Source: Lutibacter sp.
Lineage (GTDB): Bacteria; Bacteroidota; Bacteroidia; Flavobacteriales; Flavobacteriaceae
NCBI RefSeq assembly: GCF_030692605.1
Contig: NZ_JAUYUD010000119.1
Span: 1-45,459 of the forward strand
DNA: 45,459 nucleotides
Direction of reading: 5' to 3'
Part shown: positions 1 through 8,621 of the stretch, piece by piece
How positions within the stretch are numbered: position 1 is the stretch's first letter
Layout of the letters: every line of letters begins with the position of its first letter
The notes under the pieces: model-generated
What the model was told of the DNA's origin: nothing
Databases searched by the model: none
What the model saw: only the letters and a program-made list of their open reading frames with translations
Made by a program: the position numbers and the translations under genes

Positions 1-2
1 TT

Positions 3-125
3 TCACATAATAGATATTTAGAAAAAATGGAAGATAGATTAACGAAATTCAATGAATTAATGAATACATTCAAGTCTGAAAACCAATTAGGGAAAAATCT
101 ATCCAATTTAATTGTAAATATTTAA
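3..125 (+). CDS. C-terminal end of an unknown protein (cut by window edge)
   Basis: An open frame enters from the left edge and stops at TAA 123-125, giving about 40 residues. They are rich in Lys, Glu and Asn, with a helical pattern that looks like the end of a coiled coil. No family is recognisable. It is in a different frame from the transposase fragment that follows and does not resemble transposase, so it is probably the end of another gene. It could also be chance coding in decayed DNA. Only the tail is visible, so neither length nor function can be given. Confidence 0.35.
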   Translation, partial: SHNRYLEKMEDRLTKFNELMNTFKSENQLGKNLSNLIVNI

Positions 126-468
126 TAGACTTTATATAATGATGCTTGAAACGATTATCAAGCTGTTTATTATGCAAATTGCTTATGCTACAGAAGAAGA
201 AACAGATCCAAGAAGTTGCTTCTCGGAACAAGAAATCGAATGCTTAGAAATTCAAATCAAACAATTAGAAGGAAAAACCGAAAAATTGAAAAACCCATAT
301 AAATCGTCTGATTTAAAACGATATATATGGGTTATTGCCAGATTAGGCGGTTGGAAGGGGTATCTTTCTGAAAGAAAACCCGGCATAACAACCTTTTGGA
401 TTGGTCTTCAAAAATTTACAGCAATTATGCAAGGTTGGATACTCTTTAAAGATGTGTCCAGACGGTAG
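118..468 (+). pseudogene. IS4/Tn5-family transposase, C-terminal remnant
   Basis: The frame opens after a stop at 115-117 and encodes about 109 residues from the first ATG (139). They match the C-terminal dimerisation region of Tn5/IS4-type DDE transposases: CFSEQEIECLE, then a helix with LEGKTEKLKNP, then ARLGGWKGY, GLQKF and GW...FKDV at the end. A full transposase of this group is about 450 residues. The catalytic DDE core is missing, and the DNA just upstream is in another frame and unlike transposase. This is therefore a truncated, inactive remnant. The missing part may have been deleted or displaced by another gene. Family assignment is firm from the motif run; the decay history is inferred. 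Confidence 0.75.
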
Positions 469-490
469 CGCCAATGGCGTGGTTTTTTTT
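468..490 (+). terminator. Intrinsic terminator-like hairpin
   Basis: CGCC (469-472), loop AAT and GGCG (476-479) are followed by a run of eight T (483-490). The stem is short but GC-only in an AT-rich background. It sits right at the stop of the transposase remnant, in the orientation to end plus-strand transcription. Confidence 0.5.
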
Positions 491-507
491 AAATAAAATC
501 AATCTAA

Positions 508-1347
508 TTACTCCATTTTATTCTCTAATAATTTAAAAAACTGGTCTAATTTAGGCATTAAAACAATTCTAGTTCTTCTATTTTTAGATCTACCTTCAAC
601 AGTTTCATTAGTAGCAAGAGGCTTGTATTCACCCCTTCCTGCAGCAACTAAACGTGCTGGAGCAATTTTGAAATCGTCTTGTAAAACTCTAACAACAGAT
701 GTTGAACGTTTAACACTTAAATCCCAATTGTCTTTCATGTCTACAGTACTAATTGGATTATTGTCTGTATAACCTTCAACCATAACTTCTAAATCTGGTT
801 GTGCAGCAATTACATCAGCAACTTTTTTAAGAACTCTTTTCGCTTCCGAAGAAATTACGTGACTTCCACTTTTAAATAATAGTCTGTCTGCAATATTAAT
901 AAACACAACTGTTTTTTCAACACTCACTTCAATGTCTTCATCGTTAAATCCATCTTTTAACACTTTTTTCAATTGGAAACCAAGCGCTAAATTAATAGAA
1001 TCCTTTTTATTCATTGCTTTTTGGATGTGTTTAATGTACTCATCCTTTTTACTCATTTGAGCTAACGTTTCTTTAATATTATCTGAAGCAGATCTTGATA
1101 GAACCGTTAAATTATCAACGTATTCTAATGTTTTAGATTTATCCTTTTTTAAATCCTCAACTTGTTGAGTTAAAGAAGCTATACGCCCTTCATTCTCAAT
1201 TTTACATTTCATTAAATCAGCTTTAGCATCTACTAACTCTTGATTTTTTTTGCTAAAATTTCCTTCCAATTCTGTATATTTCTTCTTAGAAACACAAGAA
1301 CTTAATACTACCGAGGCAGTAATCATCAATACAATGAGTTTTTTCAT
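508..1347 (-). CDS. OmpA/MotB-family peptidoglycan-associated lipoprotein
   Basis: A 279-residue outer-membrane lipoprotein that should tie the outer membrane to peptidoglycan. Residues 1-18 are a type II signal with lipobox VLSSC (lipidated Cys18). Residues 20-120 are a charged coiled coil. Residues about 148-265 are the OmpA-like domain, with the peptidoglycan-contacting Asp in EGYTDN (D195) and Arg in LSVKRS (R214), and the late motif GRSKNRRTRIVL. The layout is the lipoprotein + coil + OmpA form common in Bacteroidetes, not the beta-barrel OmpA. It is a single gene; a TATTTTTG -7 box lies at 1378-1371 on the minus strand. The family is clear, the specific physiological role is not. Confidence 0.88.
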   Translation of the reverse strand: MKKLIVLMITASVVLSSCVSKKKYTELEGNFSKKNQELVDAKADLMKCKIENEGRIASLTQQVEDLKKDKSKTLEYVDNLTVLSRSASDNIKETLAQMSKKDEYIKHIQKAMNKKDSINLALGFQLKKVLKDGFNDEDIEVSVEKTVVFINIADRLLFKSGSHVISSEAKRVLKKVADVIAAQPDLEVMVEGYTDNNPISTVDMKDNWDLSVKRSTSVVRVLQDDFKIAPARLVAAGRGEYKPLATNETVEGRSKNRRTRIVLMPKLDQFFKLLENKME

Positions 1348-1370
1348 AATTTAATTGTTATTTATACGCA

Positions 1371-1378
1371 CAAAAATA
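1371..1378 (-). promoter_or_regulatory. -7 box (TATTTTTG) for the OmpA-like gene
   Basis: Matches the Bacteroidetes -7 consensus TAnnTTTG on the minus strand, about 24 bases before the ATG at 1347. No clear TTG -33 element is seen. Confidence 0.45.
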
Positions 1379-1492
1379 ACTATTGAGTAAGCACGTTGTT
1401 AGTAATATAGTTAATTTTAAGAATAATTTATGAGTTTTAATATTTCTTATATTTACCGTATAATAATCTTAATAACTTAGAACTACAAAAGT

Positions 1493-2479
1493 ATGAAAAT
1501 AATAGGATATTTTATAATCTTTCTTTTAGCAATCTCCTGTAAATCAGATAAAAGTAATTTAAACGTTATAGAAGGTGCCGCCATTGGCACAACCTACTCA
1601 ATTAAATACATTTCAAACGACACTATTAACTTTACTTATAAAATAGATAGTATTGTAATGGCAGTTAACAAATCACTTTCAACCTATATTCCAACATCAG
1701 ATATTTCTAAAATAAATGATGGCGATACCTCCATAGTAGTTGATCATCTATTTGTGGCTGTTTTTAATAAATCGAAGAAAATATTTGATGAAACTTCGGG
1801 GGAATTTGATCCAACTGTCGGAATTCTAGTAAACGCTTGGGGATTTGGTCCAGAAAATGAAATTCCAAATTTAGAAGATACCAAAGTGAAGGAATTAATG
1901 CAATTTGTTGGTTATAACAAGGTTCAACTAATAAATGGAAAAATTTATAAAGAATCTCCTCAAATTTATTTCGATTTCAACGCCATTGCAAAAGGGTATT
2001 TAGTCGATTTAGTTGGTGAACTTCTTGAAAAACATACTATCTCAAATTATTTGGTTGAAATTGGCGGTGAAATTCGTGCACGAGGAACTAATCAAAATGG
2101 TGAGGCGTGGAGAATTGCTATTGAAGATCCAAATACAGATGGATCAAGATCTTTTGCTACAACACTACAGCTTAAAAATGAAGCTATGGCAACATCTGGT
2201 AATTACCGCAAATTTAAAATTGCTGAAGATGGAAAAAAATATGTGCATACCATAAATGCACTCACAGGTTTTGCAACAGAGAGCAATTTATTAAGTGCCT
2301 CTGTAATTACACTTGATGAATGCGCTTTTGCAGATGGTTATGCAACTGCCTTTATGGCAATGGGACTTGAAAAAACAAAAACATTTTTAGAATTGCACCC
2401 AGAAATAAAGGTGTATTTGATTTATAGTAATTCTAAAGGAGAAATTGAAACTTTTAAAACAGGAAATTTTAATAATTAA
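1493..2479 (+). CDS. apbE: FAD:protein FMN transferase (ApbE family lipoprotein)
   Basis: ApbE splits FAD and attaches FMN to a Thr/Ser of target proteins such as Nqr or Rnf subunits, outside the cytoplasmic membrane. The protein has 328 residues, typical of the family. A lipoprotein signal ends at Cys16 (LLAISC). Recognisable family blocks follow in order: GTTYSIKY near the N-terminus, a D-F-N-A-I-AKGY block, the EIGGEIRARG flavin-binding strand, ATSGNYRKF, HTIN..TGF, and a C-terminal D-E-CAFADGYATAFMAMG segment. No Nqr or other flavinylation target gene is in the window. It converges with the next gene and the two stop codons abut with no base between them. Confidence 0.92.
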   Translation: MKIIGYFIIFLLAISCKSDKSNLNVIEGAAIGTTYSIKYISNDTINFTYKIDSIVMAVNKSLSTYIPTSDISKINDGDTSIVVDHLFVAVFNKSKKIFDETSGEFDPTVGILVNAWGFGPENEIPNLEDTKVKELMQFVGYNKVQLINGKIYKESPQIYFDFNAIAKGYLVDLVGELLEKHTISNYLVEIGGEIRARGTNQNGEAWRIAIEDPNTDGSRSFATTLQLKNEAMATSGNYRKFKIAEDGKKYVHTINALTGFATESNLLSASVITLDECAFADGYATAFMAMGLEKTKTFLELHPEIKVYLIYSNSKGEIETFKTGNFNN

Positions 2480-3244
2480 TTATTTGGTACAAAACGGTAT
2501 TATTTCTCCTTTAACCAAACAATATTTTTCTATTTCATTTGTAGAAAGTGTTGCAGAGTAGTTTACCTCTTCAACAATAAAACCAACCGAACGAAGTCGT
2601 TCAAAATAATCCTTCCCATAAATTCGAACATGGTCGTATTGCCCAAAATGTTTGGCACGTTCATTTGAAGAAGTTATAGAAAAATCTTCGTAGGTATTTT
2701 CTAAAGATAAATCTTGAGGGATTTGAAAAATTCCCATTCCTCCAGGTTTCAGAACTCTGTATAATTCCGACATTGCTTTTGCGTCATCATTAATATGTTC
2801 TAAAACATGGTTGCAAAAAATTACATCAAACTCGTTTTCTTTAAACGGTAAATTACATATATCTGCTTTTACATCTGCTAATGGTGAATATAAATCGGCT
2901 GTAACATATTTTAAGTTTTTTTGCTTTCGAAATAAGTCTAAAAAACACTGTTCAGGTGCCATATGTAACACGTTTTTGGGTGCAGTAAAAAAATCAGTTT
3001 TGTTTTTTAAAAACAACCATAACAATCGGTGACGTTCTAAAGAAAAAGTACCAGGAGCCAATACATTTGACCTTTGATTTTGGTAACCATACGGTAAAAA
3101 TTTGCTGTAACTTTTCCCATCTATTGGATCTGTAAAAGCTTTTCCTTTTAAAACCCATGCGATTAATGGTCGAATCCAAAAACTAACTTTTAAAAGTATT
3201 GGCCTTGGTATGGTGTTTAAAATAAATTTAAATAAGTTCTTCAA
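2480..3244 (-). CDS. Class I SAM-dependent methyltransferase
   Basis: A 254-residue protein with a methyltransferase type-11 core. VTADLYSP carries the acidic residue expected to bind the SAM ribose, ADICNLPFKENEFDVIFCNHVLEHI is split over motifs II-III, and LYRVLKPGGMGIFQIP is the post-motif strand. The usual glycine-rich motif I is degenerate: where V-L-D-x-G-x-G is expected the protein reads VLHMAPEQCF. A charged N-terminal region of about 80 residues precedes the core. It is the last gene of the map-cupin-methyltransferase run, 18 bases after the cupin gene. Substrate is unknown; small molecule, lipid or sugar are all possible. Confidence 0.85.
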   Translation of the reverse strand: MKNLFKFILNTIPRPILLKVSFWIRPLIAWVLKGKAFTDPIDGKSYSKFLPYGYQNQRSNVLAPGTFSLERHRLLWLFLKNKTDFFTAPKNVLHMAPEQCFLDLFRKQKNLKYVTADLYSPLADVKADICNLPFKENEFDVIFCNHVLEHINDDAKAMSELYRVLKPGGMGIFQIPQDLSLENTYEDFSITSSNERAKHFGQYDHVRIYGKDYFERLRSVGFIVEEVNYSATLSTNEIEKYCLVKGEIIPFCTK

Positions 3245-3262
3245 AAAGGTAAAATTTAGGCT

Positions 3263-3586
3263 TTATTTATAATCTTCTCTAACTGGGCAAAATGTATCTG
3301 TCAATTTACAATTGGTGATTGCTTTACCACTATGTATAATATTGGGAAGAATATGAGCAATCATTCCTTCTTCTAGTAAAAATGATTCTCCATTGATTGT
3401 CATTTCTAAAATCCCTTCAACAACTTGTGTAGTTTGTTCGTGAAAATGTTCATGTTCTGGTAATATAGACCCTTTTTTAATTTCCCAAAAAGCAATTGTA
3501 TATGATTCAGTATGAAAAAACCTTCCATTAAAACCATCAAATAGTTCCTTTTGAGGAATATCAGTTATTAATTTTTTCATAATCAT
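3263..3586 (-). CDS. Small single-domain cupin protein
   Basis: A 107-residue single-domain cupin. Cupin motif 1 is seen as LPEHEHFHEQTTQVVEGILE, with His and Glu/Gln metal-ligand positions, and motif 2 as AHILPNIIHSG. This is a small beta-barrel with a likely divalent metal site. Such proteins may be small dioxygenases, isomerases or ligand-binding regulators, and the sequence does not decide. Its ATG overlaps the map stop codon as TAATG, which points to translational coupling; a second in-frame ATG two codons later (3580) is an alternative start. It belongs to the map operon. The family call is solid, the substrate unknown. Confidence 0.82.
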   Translation of the reverse strand: MIMKKLITDIPQKELFDGFNGRFFHTESYTIAFWEIKKGSILPEHEHFHEQTTQVVEGILEMTINGESFLLEEGMIAHILPNIIHSGKAITNCKLTDTFCPVREDYK

Positions 3587-4389
3587 TACAACTTAAATTT
3601 ATCTTCCTCATTACTAACAATACCCAATGCTTCATTAATATATTGAAAGGTGGATAAAAGCACTGGTTTTCCATTAATAATAGCCACATTATGTTCAAAA
3701 TGAGCACTAGGTTTTCCGTCTTTTGTTAAAATAGTCCAACCATCTTCTAATTGTACAATGCTATGTGTTCCCATATTTACCATTGGTTCAATAGCTACTA
3801 CCATACCGTCCACAAATTTTTTACCCCTGCCTCTTTTTCCATAATTTGGCATTTCGGGATCTTCATGCATTTTTTTCCCAAGTCCGTGACCTACAAGTTC
3901 TCTTACTATTCCATACCCATGTTTTTCACAATAATCTTGAATTGCAAAACCAACATCCCCAACTCTATTTCCAACCTTTAATTCTTTTATACCTTCATAT
4001 AAGCTTTGTTTGGTAACATCAAGCAACTTTTTTGTTTCTTCTTTTACATTTCCAACCTCAAAAGTATAGGCGTGATCTCCATAAAATCCATTTTTCAAAA
4101 CTCCACAATCTATTGAAATTATATCTCCATCTAGTAGCGGCTTTTTATTAGGAATACCATGTACAATTTGAGCATTTGGGCTCATACACAATGTATTTGG
4201 AAAATCATATAAACCTAAAAACCCAGGTATTCCATTATGGTCTCTAATAAAAGTTTCTGCTAATTTATCTAAATACAGGGTTGTAACTCCTGGTTTAACT
4301 TCTCTAGCCAACATCCCTAATGTTTTAGAAACAATTAAGGCACTTTCCCTTATTAATTCAATTTCTTCAAGCGTTTTAATTACAATCAT
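3586..4389 (-). CDS. map: Methionine aminopeptidase, type I
   Basis: Removes the initiator methionine from nascent proteins. From the ATG at 4389 it has 267 residues, the type I length. All metal ligands are present: D94 and D105 in IDCGV..GFYGDHAY, H168 in VGHGLG, E201 in AIEPM and E232 in HFEHN; H77 in VHGIP is the substrate-side histidine. An in-frame TTG two codons upstream (4395) is open, but the ATG gives the family-typical N-terminus MIVIKTLEEI. A strong promoter lies just upstream. In many bacteria map sits in the ribosomal spc operon; here it leads a separate operon with a cupin and a methyltransferase. Confidence 0.97.
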   Translation of the reverse strand: MIVIKTLEEIELIRESALIVSKTLGMLAREVKPGVTTLYLDKLAETFIRDHNGIPGFLGLYDFPNTLCMSPNAQIVHGIPNKKPLLDGDIISIDCGVLKNGFYGDHAYTFEVGNVKEETKKLLDVTKQSLYEGIKELKVGNRVGDVGFAIQDYCEKHGYGIVRELVGHGLGKKMHEDPEMPNYGKRGRGKKFVDGMVVAIEPMVNMGTHSIVQLEDGWTILTKDGKPSAHFEHNVAIINGKPVLLSTFQYINEALGIVSNEEDKFKL

Positions 4390-4407
4390 GCGCAAAAATT
4401 ATTTGTG

Positions 4408-4440
4408 CAAAGGTACTTTAAAAAAGAGAAAAATTCAAAA
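4408..4440 (-). promoter_or_regulatory. Promoter of the map operon
   Basis: On the minus strand TTTTG (4440-4436), a 20-base spacer and TACCTTTG (4415-4408). Both elements and the spacing fit the Bacteroidetes consensus, giving a leader of roughly a dozen bases before the ATG at 4389. Confidence 0.7.
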
Positions 4441-4549
4441 TGATAAAAAGTTACAAAAACCATAATAAAAAGTATAAAAAAATGATTTTAAACAGGTTTT
4501 TAAAGTTTTTTTACCCGTAAATTTACATATAATTTATTAATCACTAATT

Positions 4550-5821
4550 ATGTACAAGTCAATATCCGCCGAGGAAGCGGTAAAAGTAATAAAATCGAAT
4601 GATAGAATTTATGTTCAAGCGGCTGCAGCAGCACCGACAGAATTATTAATAGCAATGACCGCAAGACATGAAGAACTTAGAAATGTTGAAGTATGTCATT
4701 TACATACTGAAGGCCCAGCTCCATATGCCGATCCTATCTATAAAGATAGTTTTCATGTAAACTCTTTTTTTATTGGAGCAAATGTTAGACATACTTTAAA
4801 GGCCGGAAATGGTTCTTATACTCCTGTATTTTTAAGTGAAGTGCCATTATTATTTAAACGAAATATATTGCCTGTAGATGTCGCCTTAATCCAAGTTTCT
4901 ACGCCTGACAGACACGGATATTGCTCTTTAGGAGTTTCTGTGGAAGCTTCTTTAGCTGCAATTGCAAATGCTAAACATGTGATTGCATTAATAAATTATC
5001 AAATGCCACGTGTACATGGAGAAGGAATTATTCATATTTCAGAATTGAACACTTTTGTTGAAGTTAACAGACCTATTCCTGAAGGACACATGGAACCTCC
5101 CACTGAAATAGAAAATAAAATAGGAGATTTTATTGCTGGATTAATTGAAGATAGAAGTACCTTACAAATGGGTATTGGATCTATTCCAAATGCGGTTTTA
5201 TCTCGCTTAGGAAATCACAAAGATTTAGGGTTACATACCGAAATGTTCTCTGATGGGGTTATCGATTTAATTTTGAAAGATGTTATAAATGGTAATTATA
5301 AAGGTGTTGGTCCAGGAAGAGCATTAACTACTTTTTTAATGGGGTCTAAACGTTTGTATGATTATGTAGACGACAATCCATTTGTTGAAATGAGATCTTG
5401 CGATTATGTGAACGATGTAAGTAATATTAGCAAAAATCCAAGAATGGTTGCTATAAATTCTGCAATTCAGGTCGATTTATCAGGGCAAGTTTGTGCTGAT
5501 TCTATAGGAACAAGAATGTACTCTGGTGTTGGCGGTCAAATGGACTTTATTAGAGGTGCATCTTTAAGTGAAGGTGGAAAAGCCATTATTGCCATTCCTT
5601 CTACAACGGCAAAAGGAATAAGTAGAATTGTGCCATTTTTAAATACTGGAGCAGGAGTTGTAACTACAAGAGCTCACGTACACTATATTGTAACTGAATA
5701 TGGCGTTGCAAATTTATTTGGAAAAACCATTAAACAACGTGTTAATGCATTAGCTAAAATTGCACATCCAGATCATAGTGAAGCTATTGTTAAGGAATAC
5801 TTTGACACAACAAGAAATTAA
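4550..5821 (+). CDS. Acetyl-CoA hydrolase / CoA-transferase family protein
   Basis: A 423-residue family I CoA-transferase of the acetyl-CoA hydrolase, 4-hydroxybutyrate or butyrate CoA-transferase type. It would move CoA between acetate and another acyl group. The N-terminal half has the AcCoA hydrolase domain. The glycine-rich oxyanion/CoA motif is MGIGSIPNAVL (207-217). The glutamate expected to form the glutamyl-CoA thioester is E231 in LHTEMFSDG. The C-terminal block has IVTEYGVANLFGK followed by HPDHSE, conserved in the family. It is a single gene ended by a bidirectional terminator. Acyl specificity cannot be read from sequence. Hydrolase activity is less likely than transferase for this size class, but that is inference. 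Confidence 0.88.
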   Translation: MYKSISAEEAVKVIKSNDRIYVQAAAAAPTELLIAMTARHEELRNVEVCHLHTEGPAPYADPIYKDSFHVNSFFIGANVRHTLKAGNGSYTPVFLSEVPLLFKRNILPVDVALIQVSTPDRHGYCSLGVSVEASLAAIANAKHVIALINYQMPRVHGEGIIHISELNTFVEVNRPIPEGHMEPPTEIENKIGDFIAGLIEDRSTLQMGIGSIPNAVLSRLGNHKDLGLHTEMFSDGVIDLILKDVINGNYKGVGPGRALTTFLMGSKRLYDYVDDNPFVEMRSCDYVNDVSNISKNPRMVAINSAIQVDLSGQVCADSIGTRMYSGVGGQMDFIRGASLSEGGKAIIAIPSTTAKGISRIVPFLNTGAGVVTTRAHVHYIVTEYGVANLFGKTIKQRVNALAKIAHPDHSEAIVKEYFDTTRN

Positions 5822-5865
5822 GAATTTGATTAACTTATTTAGGAGTATTGATTGAACTTCTAAAG

Positions 5866-5896
5866 AAAAAAATGGGGCATTTGCCTCATTTTTTTT
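5866..5896. terminator. Bidirectional intrinsic terminator
   Basis: AATGGGGC (5871-5878), loop ATTT and GCCTCATT (5883-5890) form an eight-pair stem with one G-U, flanked by A-run and T-run. It can end both the CoA-transferase gene (plus) and the RemB-like gene (minus), whose stop codon touches it. Confidence 0.8.
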
Positions 5897-7952
5897 AAAA
5901 ATCAAAATACCAATTAAAAACATCTGTTTTTAATCCGAAAGTAAGCCAAGTGCTATTTCTTTTATCAAAAGTTGAAGTTGAACTATCTGGTGTAAAATTT
6001 CTTACTGTAAGTCCACCAAATAATTTTAAATTAGTTGTAGGGTTTACAAGATAACCTAGCTGAAAATCACCTACAAAAATGCTAGTTTTATTTCCTTGTC
6101 CTATTTCATTCCCATATTCAGCCCATCTTTCATCATTATCTCTATACACATTTCCTCCGTAACTAAAAGTGTCTGTTGTATTGAAATCAAATCCTTTTTC
6201 ACCTAAAACCAATTTCGCATTTGCGAACCATCTGTCTTTTGTATAATTAACAATGGCAATTGCTTCTCTAAAGTTTGAACCCCATAAATGCGCTAATGGC
6301 TGGTTGTTATGTCCAAAATTATAATTCAACTCGTCATGTGAATATGTAAATGGCCTAACTGCATTAAACTCCGCTTGTAATGTTAAATTTTCAATATTAA
6401 AGGCATTGTGATATTTTAAACCAAACTGAATCCCGTTTTTATTTCCCCACCAACCTTCGTCACTTCCAATTTCTGAAACCCTAAACTCGTCGATTAAAAT
6501 TTGCGAATACAACGAAATGTTTTTCATTTTATATTTTAAACTCAATCCTAATAATGAATTTCCTGCTCGCGAACCTGTTGAAAACTCAACGGCAGTATAA
6601 AAAATTAACGGATTTAAATAATTTACATCGAATCCTCTATTATTAACATCGTCCCAAACAACAGCTTCAAATAATCCTACATTCAGTTTTTTGGTAACAT
6701 TTAAACTTAAATAATGAATGGCCATAAATTTTTGTTTATAAGCTCCATCTTCTGTTAATTCTGGTCTAACATCTTGCATAGTCATCCATAAATTGGTGTA
6801 CTTAATTTTCCAAAATGAAGTGTTCATTTTAAAATAAGGATATTGTGACGCAACATCAGATAAAAATAACGAACGATAACCGTCGCCTATAAAGTTTTTT
6901 CCATGTCCAAATTGAAAGTTGAAAAACTTATTTGGAGTATAGGAAATATAGCCATCTGCCACTGGATAATCAAATGCATCTGATTTAAACTCTTTGGCAA
7001 TTCCTCTGCCAGGTATTATTGCCGGATTACCTCCATCGGGCTTTAAGGATCTAGCATAATCATTAAAATATCCTGCAAAACGACCTTGACTTTCATAAAA
7101 GCTAGCGGAAAAACTTAATCTGCTTCCTAAACCTCCTTGAAAAATTACAGCTCGTGTATTATTAAAGGTTTTTAAGTCTTCACTATCTTTTCCTATTTGA
7201 ATATCTACTGCAGGGTCAAGGGTAAACCAGTAATCTTTTCCTTGCACATTAACCATGTGCTCATTGAAGAGTTTTTTGCCAAACCAAGATGATTTAGGAA
7301 TATGAAGTTTGCCTTTTTCGGCATCTAAATCTACATACTTACTAACTTCTGAAAATAAATAAGGCTTCATTGAAGTATGGGTATTTTCAGCGCTATTCAA
7401 GTTTTTTTCAATTGAATTATAATACAAATGGGTAAAAGGAATATTCAGTTCACTTTTATGCTCAGGATACAACGTGTTTTTTGAAACAACATTAACAAAA
7501 TCTTCCTTAATTTCAATAGGTTTTAACGTTTCTTTCTTAACAATAGATTCTTCAAATGTAGATGAAATTGGAATCTTTAATGGAAATACAAATTGCATTT
7601 CAATTGCATGATTATTATAACTAGCAGGTGTAACTTGAGGCAATGCATTAAATACTCTCTCTATTTCACTTTTTAGTACTTTATAGGGCGAATTAACATA
7701 AATCACCTTAAATTTTCCATCATTGCTAACGGTTAAAACAACATTTGTAGTTCCTTCAAATTTTTCTTGAACCAGTTGTACTGGGATTTTAAATTCTTCA
7801 AAAAACTTTGAATTTAGCTTTGCTTTAAAACAACTAGGAAGTTCTTCAATTGTAAATGATTCACATTCCTTAAAAATAGGAAATTTTTCAATTTGAGCAA
7901 AACCTGAAATTGTGGCTAGTGCAAGAAAAAAACTTAAAACTACTTTCTTCAT
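5895..7952 (-). CDS. remB: RemB/Wzi-like outer-membrane protein with N-terminal TonB-C-like domain
   Basis: A 685-residue secreted protein with a Sec signal ending near ISGFAQ (residue 20). Residues about 24-130 look like a TonB C-terminal domain: a Cys pair (C30, C41), a strand TTNVVLTVSNDGKFKVI, then RVFNALPQVTPA. The rest (about 190-685) is rich in aromatic-glycine beta strands, as in the capsule-assembly Wzi family. This architecture resembles flavobacterial gliding-motility protein RemB; the symbol is given on that resemblance only. Known Wzi acts in attaching capsular polysaccharide to the surface. The gene follows the N-acetyltransferase by 9 bases, so a role in surface polysaccharide or motility is plausible but not shown. 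Confidence 0.7.
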   Translation of the reverse strand: MKKVVLSFFLALATISGFAQIEKFPIFKECESFTIEELPSCFKAKLNSKFFEEFKIPVQLVQEKFEGTTNVVLTVSNDGKFKVIYVNSPYKVLKSEIERVFNALPQVTPASYNNHAIEMQFVFPLKIPISSTFEESIVKKETLKPIEIKEDFVNVVSKNTLYPEHKSELNIPFTHLYYNSIEKNLNSAENTHTSMKPYLFSEVSKYVDLDAEKGKLHIPKSSWFGKKLFNEHMVNVQGKDYWFTLDPAVDIQIGKDSEDLKTFNNTRAVIFQGGLGSRLSFSASFYESQGRFAGYFNDYARSLKPDGGNPAIIPGRGIAKEFKSDAFDYPVADGYISYTPNKFFNFQFGHGKNFIGDGYRSLFLSDVASQYPYFKMNTSFWKIKYTNLWMTMQDVRPELTEDGAYKQKFMAIHYLSLNVTKKLNVGLFEAVVWDDVNNRGFDVNYLNPLIFYTAVEFSTGSRAGNSLLGLSLKYKMKNISLYSQILIDEFRVSEIGSDEGWWGNKNGIQFGLKYHNAFNIENLTLQAEFNAVRPFTYSHDELNYNFGHNNQPLAHLWGSNFREAIAIVNYTKDRWFANAKLVLGEKGFDFNTTDTFSYGGNVYRDNDERWAEYGNEIGQGNKTSIFVGDFQLGYLVNPTTNLKLFGGLTVRNFTPDSSTSTFDKRNSTWLTFGLKTDVFNWYFDF

Positions 7953-7961
7953 TTCAATTTA

Positions 7962-8543
7962 TTAAGATGTTTTTTTAACGCAATTATGTGCTATTTTGTA
8001 TTTTTCTTTGCTTTCTGAACAAATTGCAATCCCCTTTTCATCGAAATTTAATCGATGTCCAAATTCACTTATCCAACCAATTTGTTTTGAAGGATTCCCA
8101 ACCACTAAAGCATAAGGTAAAACTTCTTTTGTAACCACTGCCCCTGCGCCAATAAAGGCATATTCACCAATATTATTACCACAAACAATGGTTGCATTAG
8201 CACCAATACTTGCGCCTTTTTTCACGACCGTTTTTAAATATTCATCTTTTCTAATAATTGCACTTCTAGGATTTATAACATTGGTAAAAACCATTGACGG
8301 TCCTAAAAAAACATCATCTTCACAAATAACACCGGTATATATTGAAACATTGTTTTGCACTTTTACATTTTTACCCAAAATAACTTGGGGAGAAATCACC
8401 ACATTCTGACCAATATTACAATTTTCTCCAATTTTTGAATTTGACATAATATGACTAAAATGCCAAATTTTGGTTCCTTTTCCAATAGCACAACCTTCAT
8501 CTATAAAGGCTGATTCATGTGCAAAATAATTTTTATTATTCAT
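7962..8543 (-). CDS. Left-handed beta-helix sugar N-acetyltransferase (WbpD/WlbB-like)
   Basis: A 193-residue acyltransferase built of hexapeptide repeats (I-G-x-G-x-x, I-G-x-N-x-x and similar from residue 15 to about 140). The C-terminus [16 protein letters not shown] followed by F-D-E-KG resembles UDP-2-acetamido-3-amino-glucuronate N-acetyltransferases such as WbpD/WlbB, which make diacetylated uronic acids for O-antigen or capsule. The reaction would be acetyl transfer from acetyl-CoA to the 3-amino group of a nucleotide sugar. The matching dehydrogenase and aminotransferase are not in the window, so the pathway is inferred. It is co-transcribed with the RemB/Wzi-like gene, which fits a surface polysaccharide task. 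Confidence 0.8.
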   Translation of the reverse strand: MNNKNYFAHESAFIDEGCAIGKGTKIWHFSHIMSNSKIGENCNIGQNVVISPQVILGKNVKVQNNVSIYTGVICEDDVFLGPSMVFTNVINPRSAIIRKDEYLKTVVKKGASIGANATIVCGNNIGEYAFIGAGAVVTKEVLPYALVVGNPSKQIGWISEFGHRLNFDEKGIAICSESKEKYKIAHNCVKKTS

Positions 8544-8585
8544 TCCGTAAAAATAAAGTTACTATGTAAACAACGACTTCTTTTT

Positions 8586-8621
8586 CAAAAAAGTGCATTT
8601 ATTAAAATAATAATTACACTT
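8586..8621 (-). terminator. Terminator of the deoC-ALDH operon
   Basis: Arms 8591-8604 and 8608-8621 pair over 14 positions with two mismatches. The hairpin overlaps the stop codon of the short ALDH and is followed on the minus strand by six T (8592-8587). It separates this operon from the acetyltransferase gene. Confidence 0.6.

Noticed and set aside
448-463. AGATGTGT near the end of the transposase remnant resembles the Tn5 inside end
   Set aside because: Only eight bases match and they encode the conserved K-D-V end of the protein; no partner end is visible.
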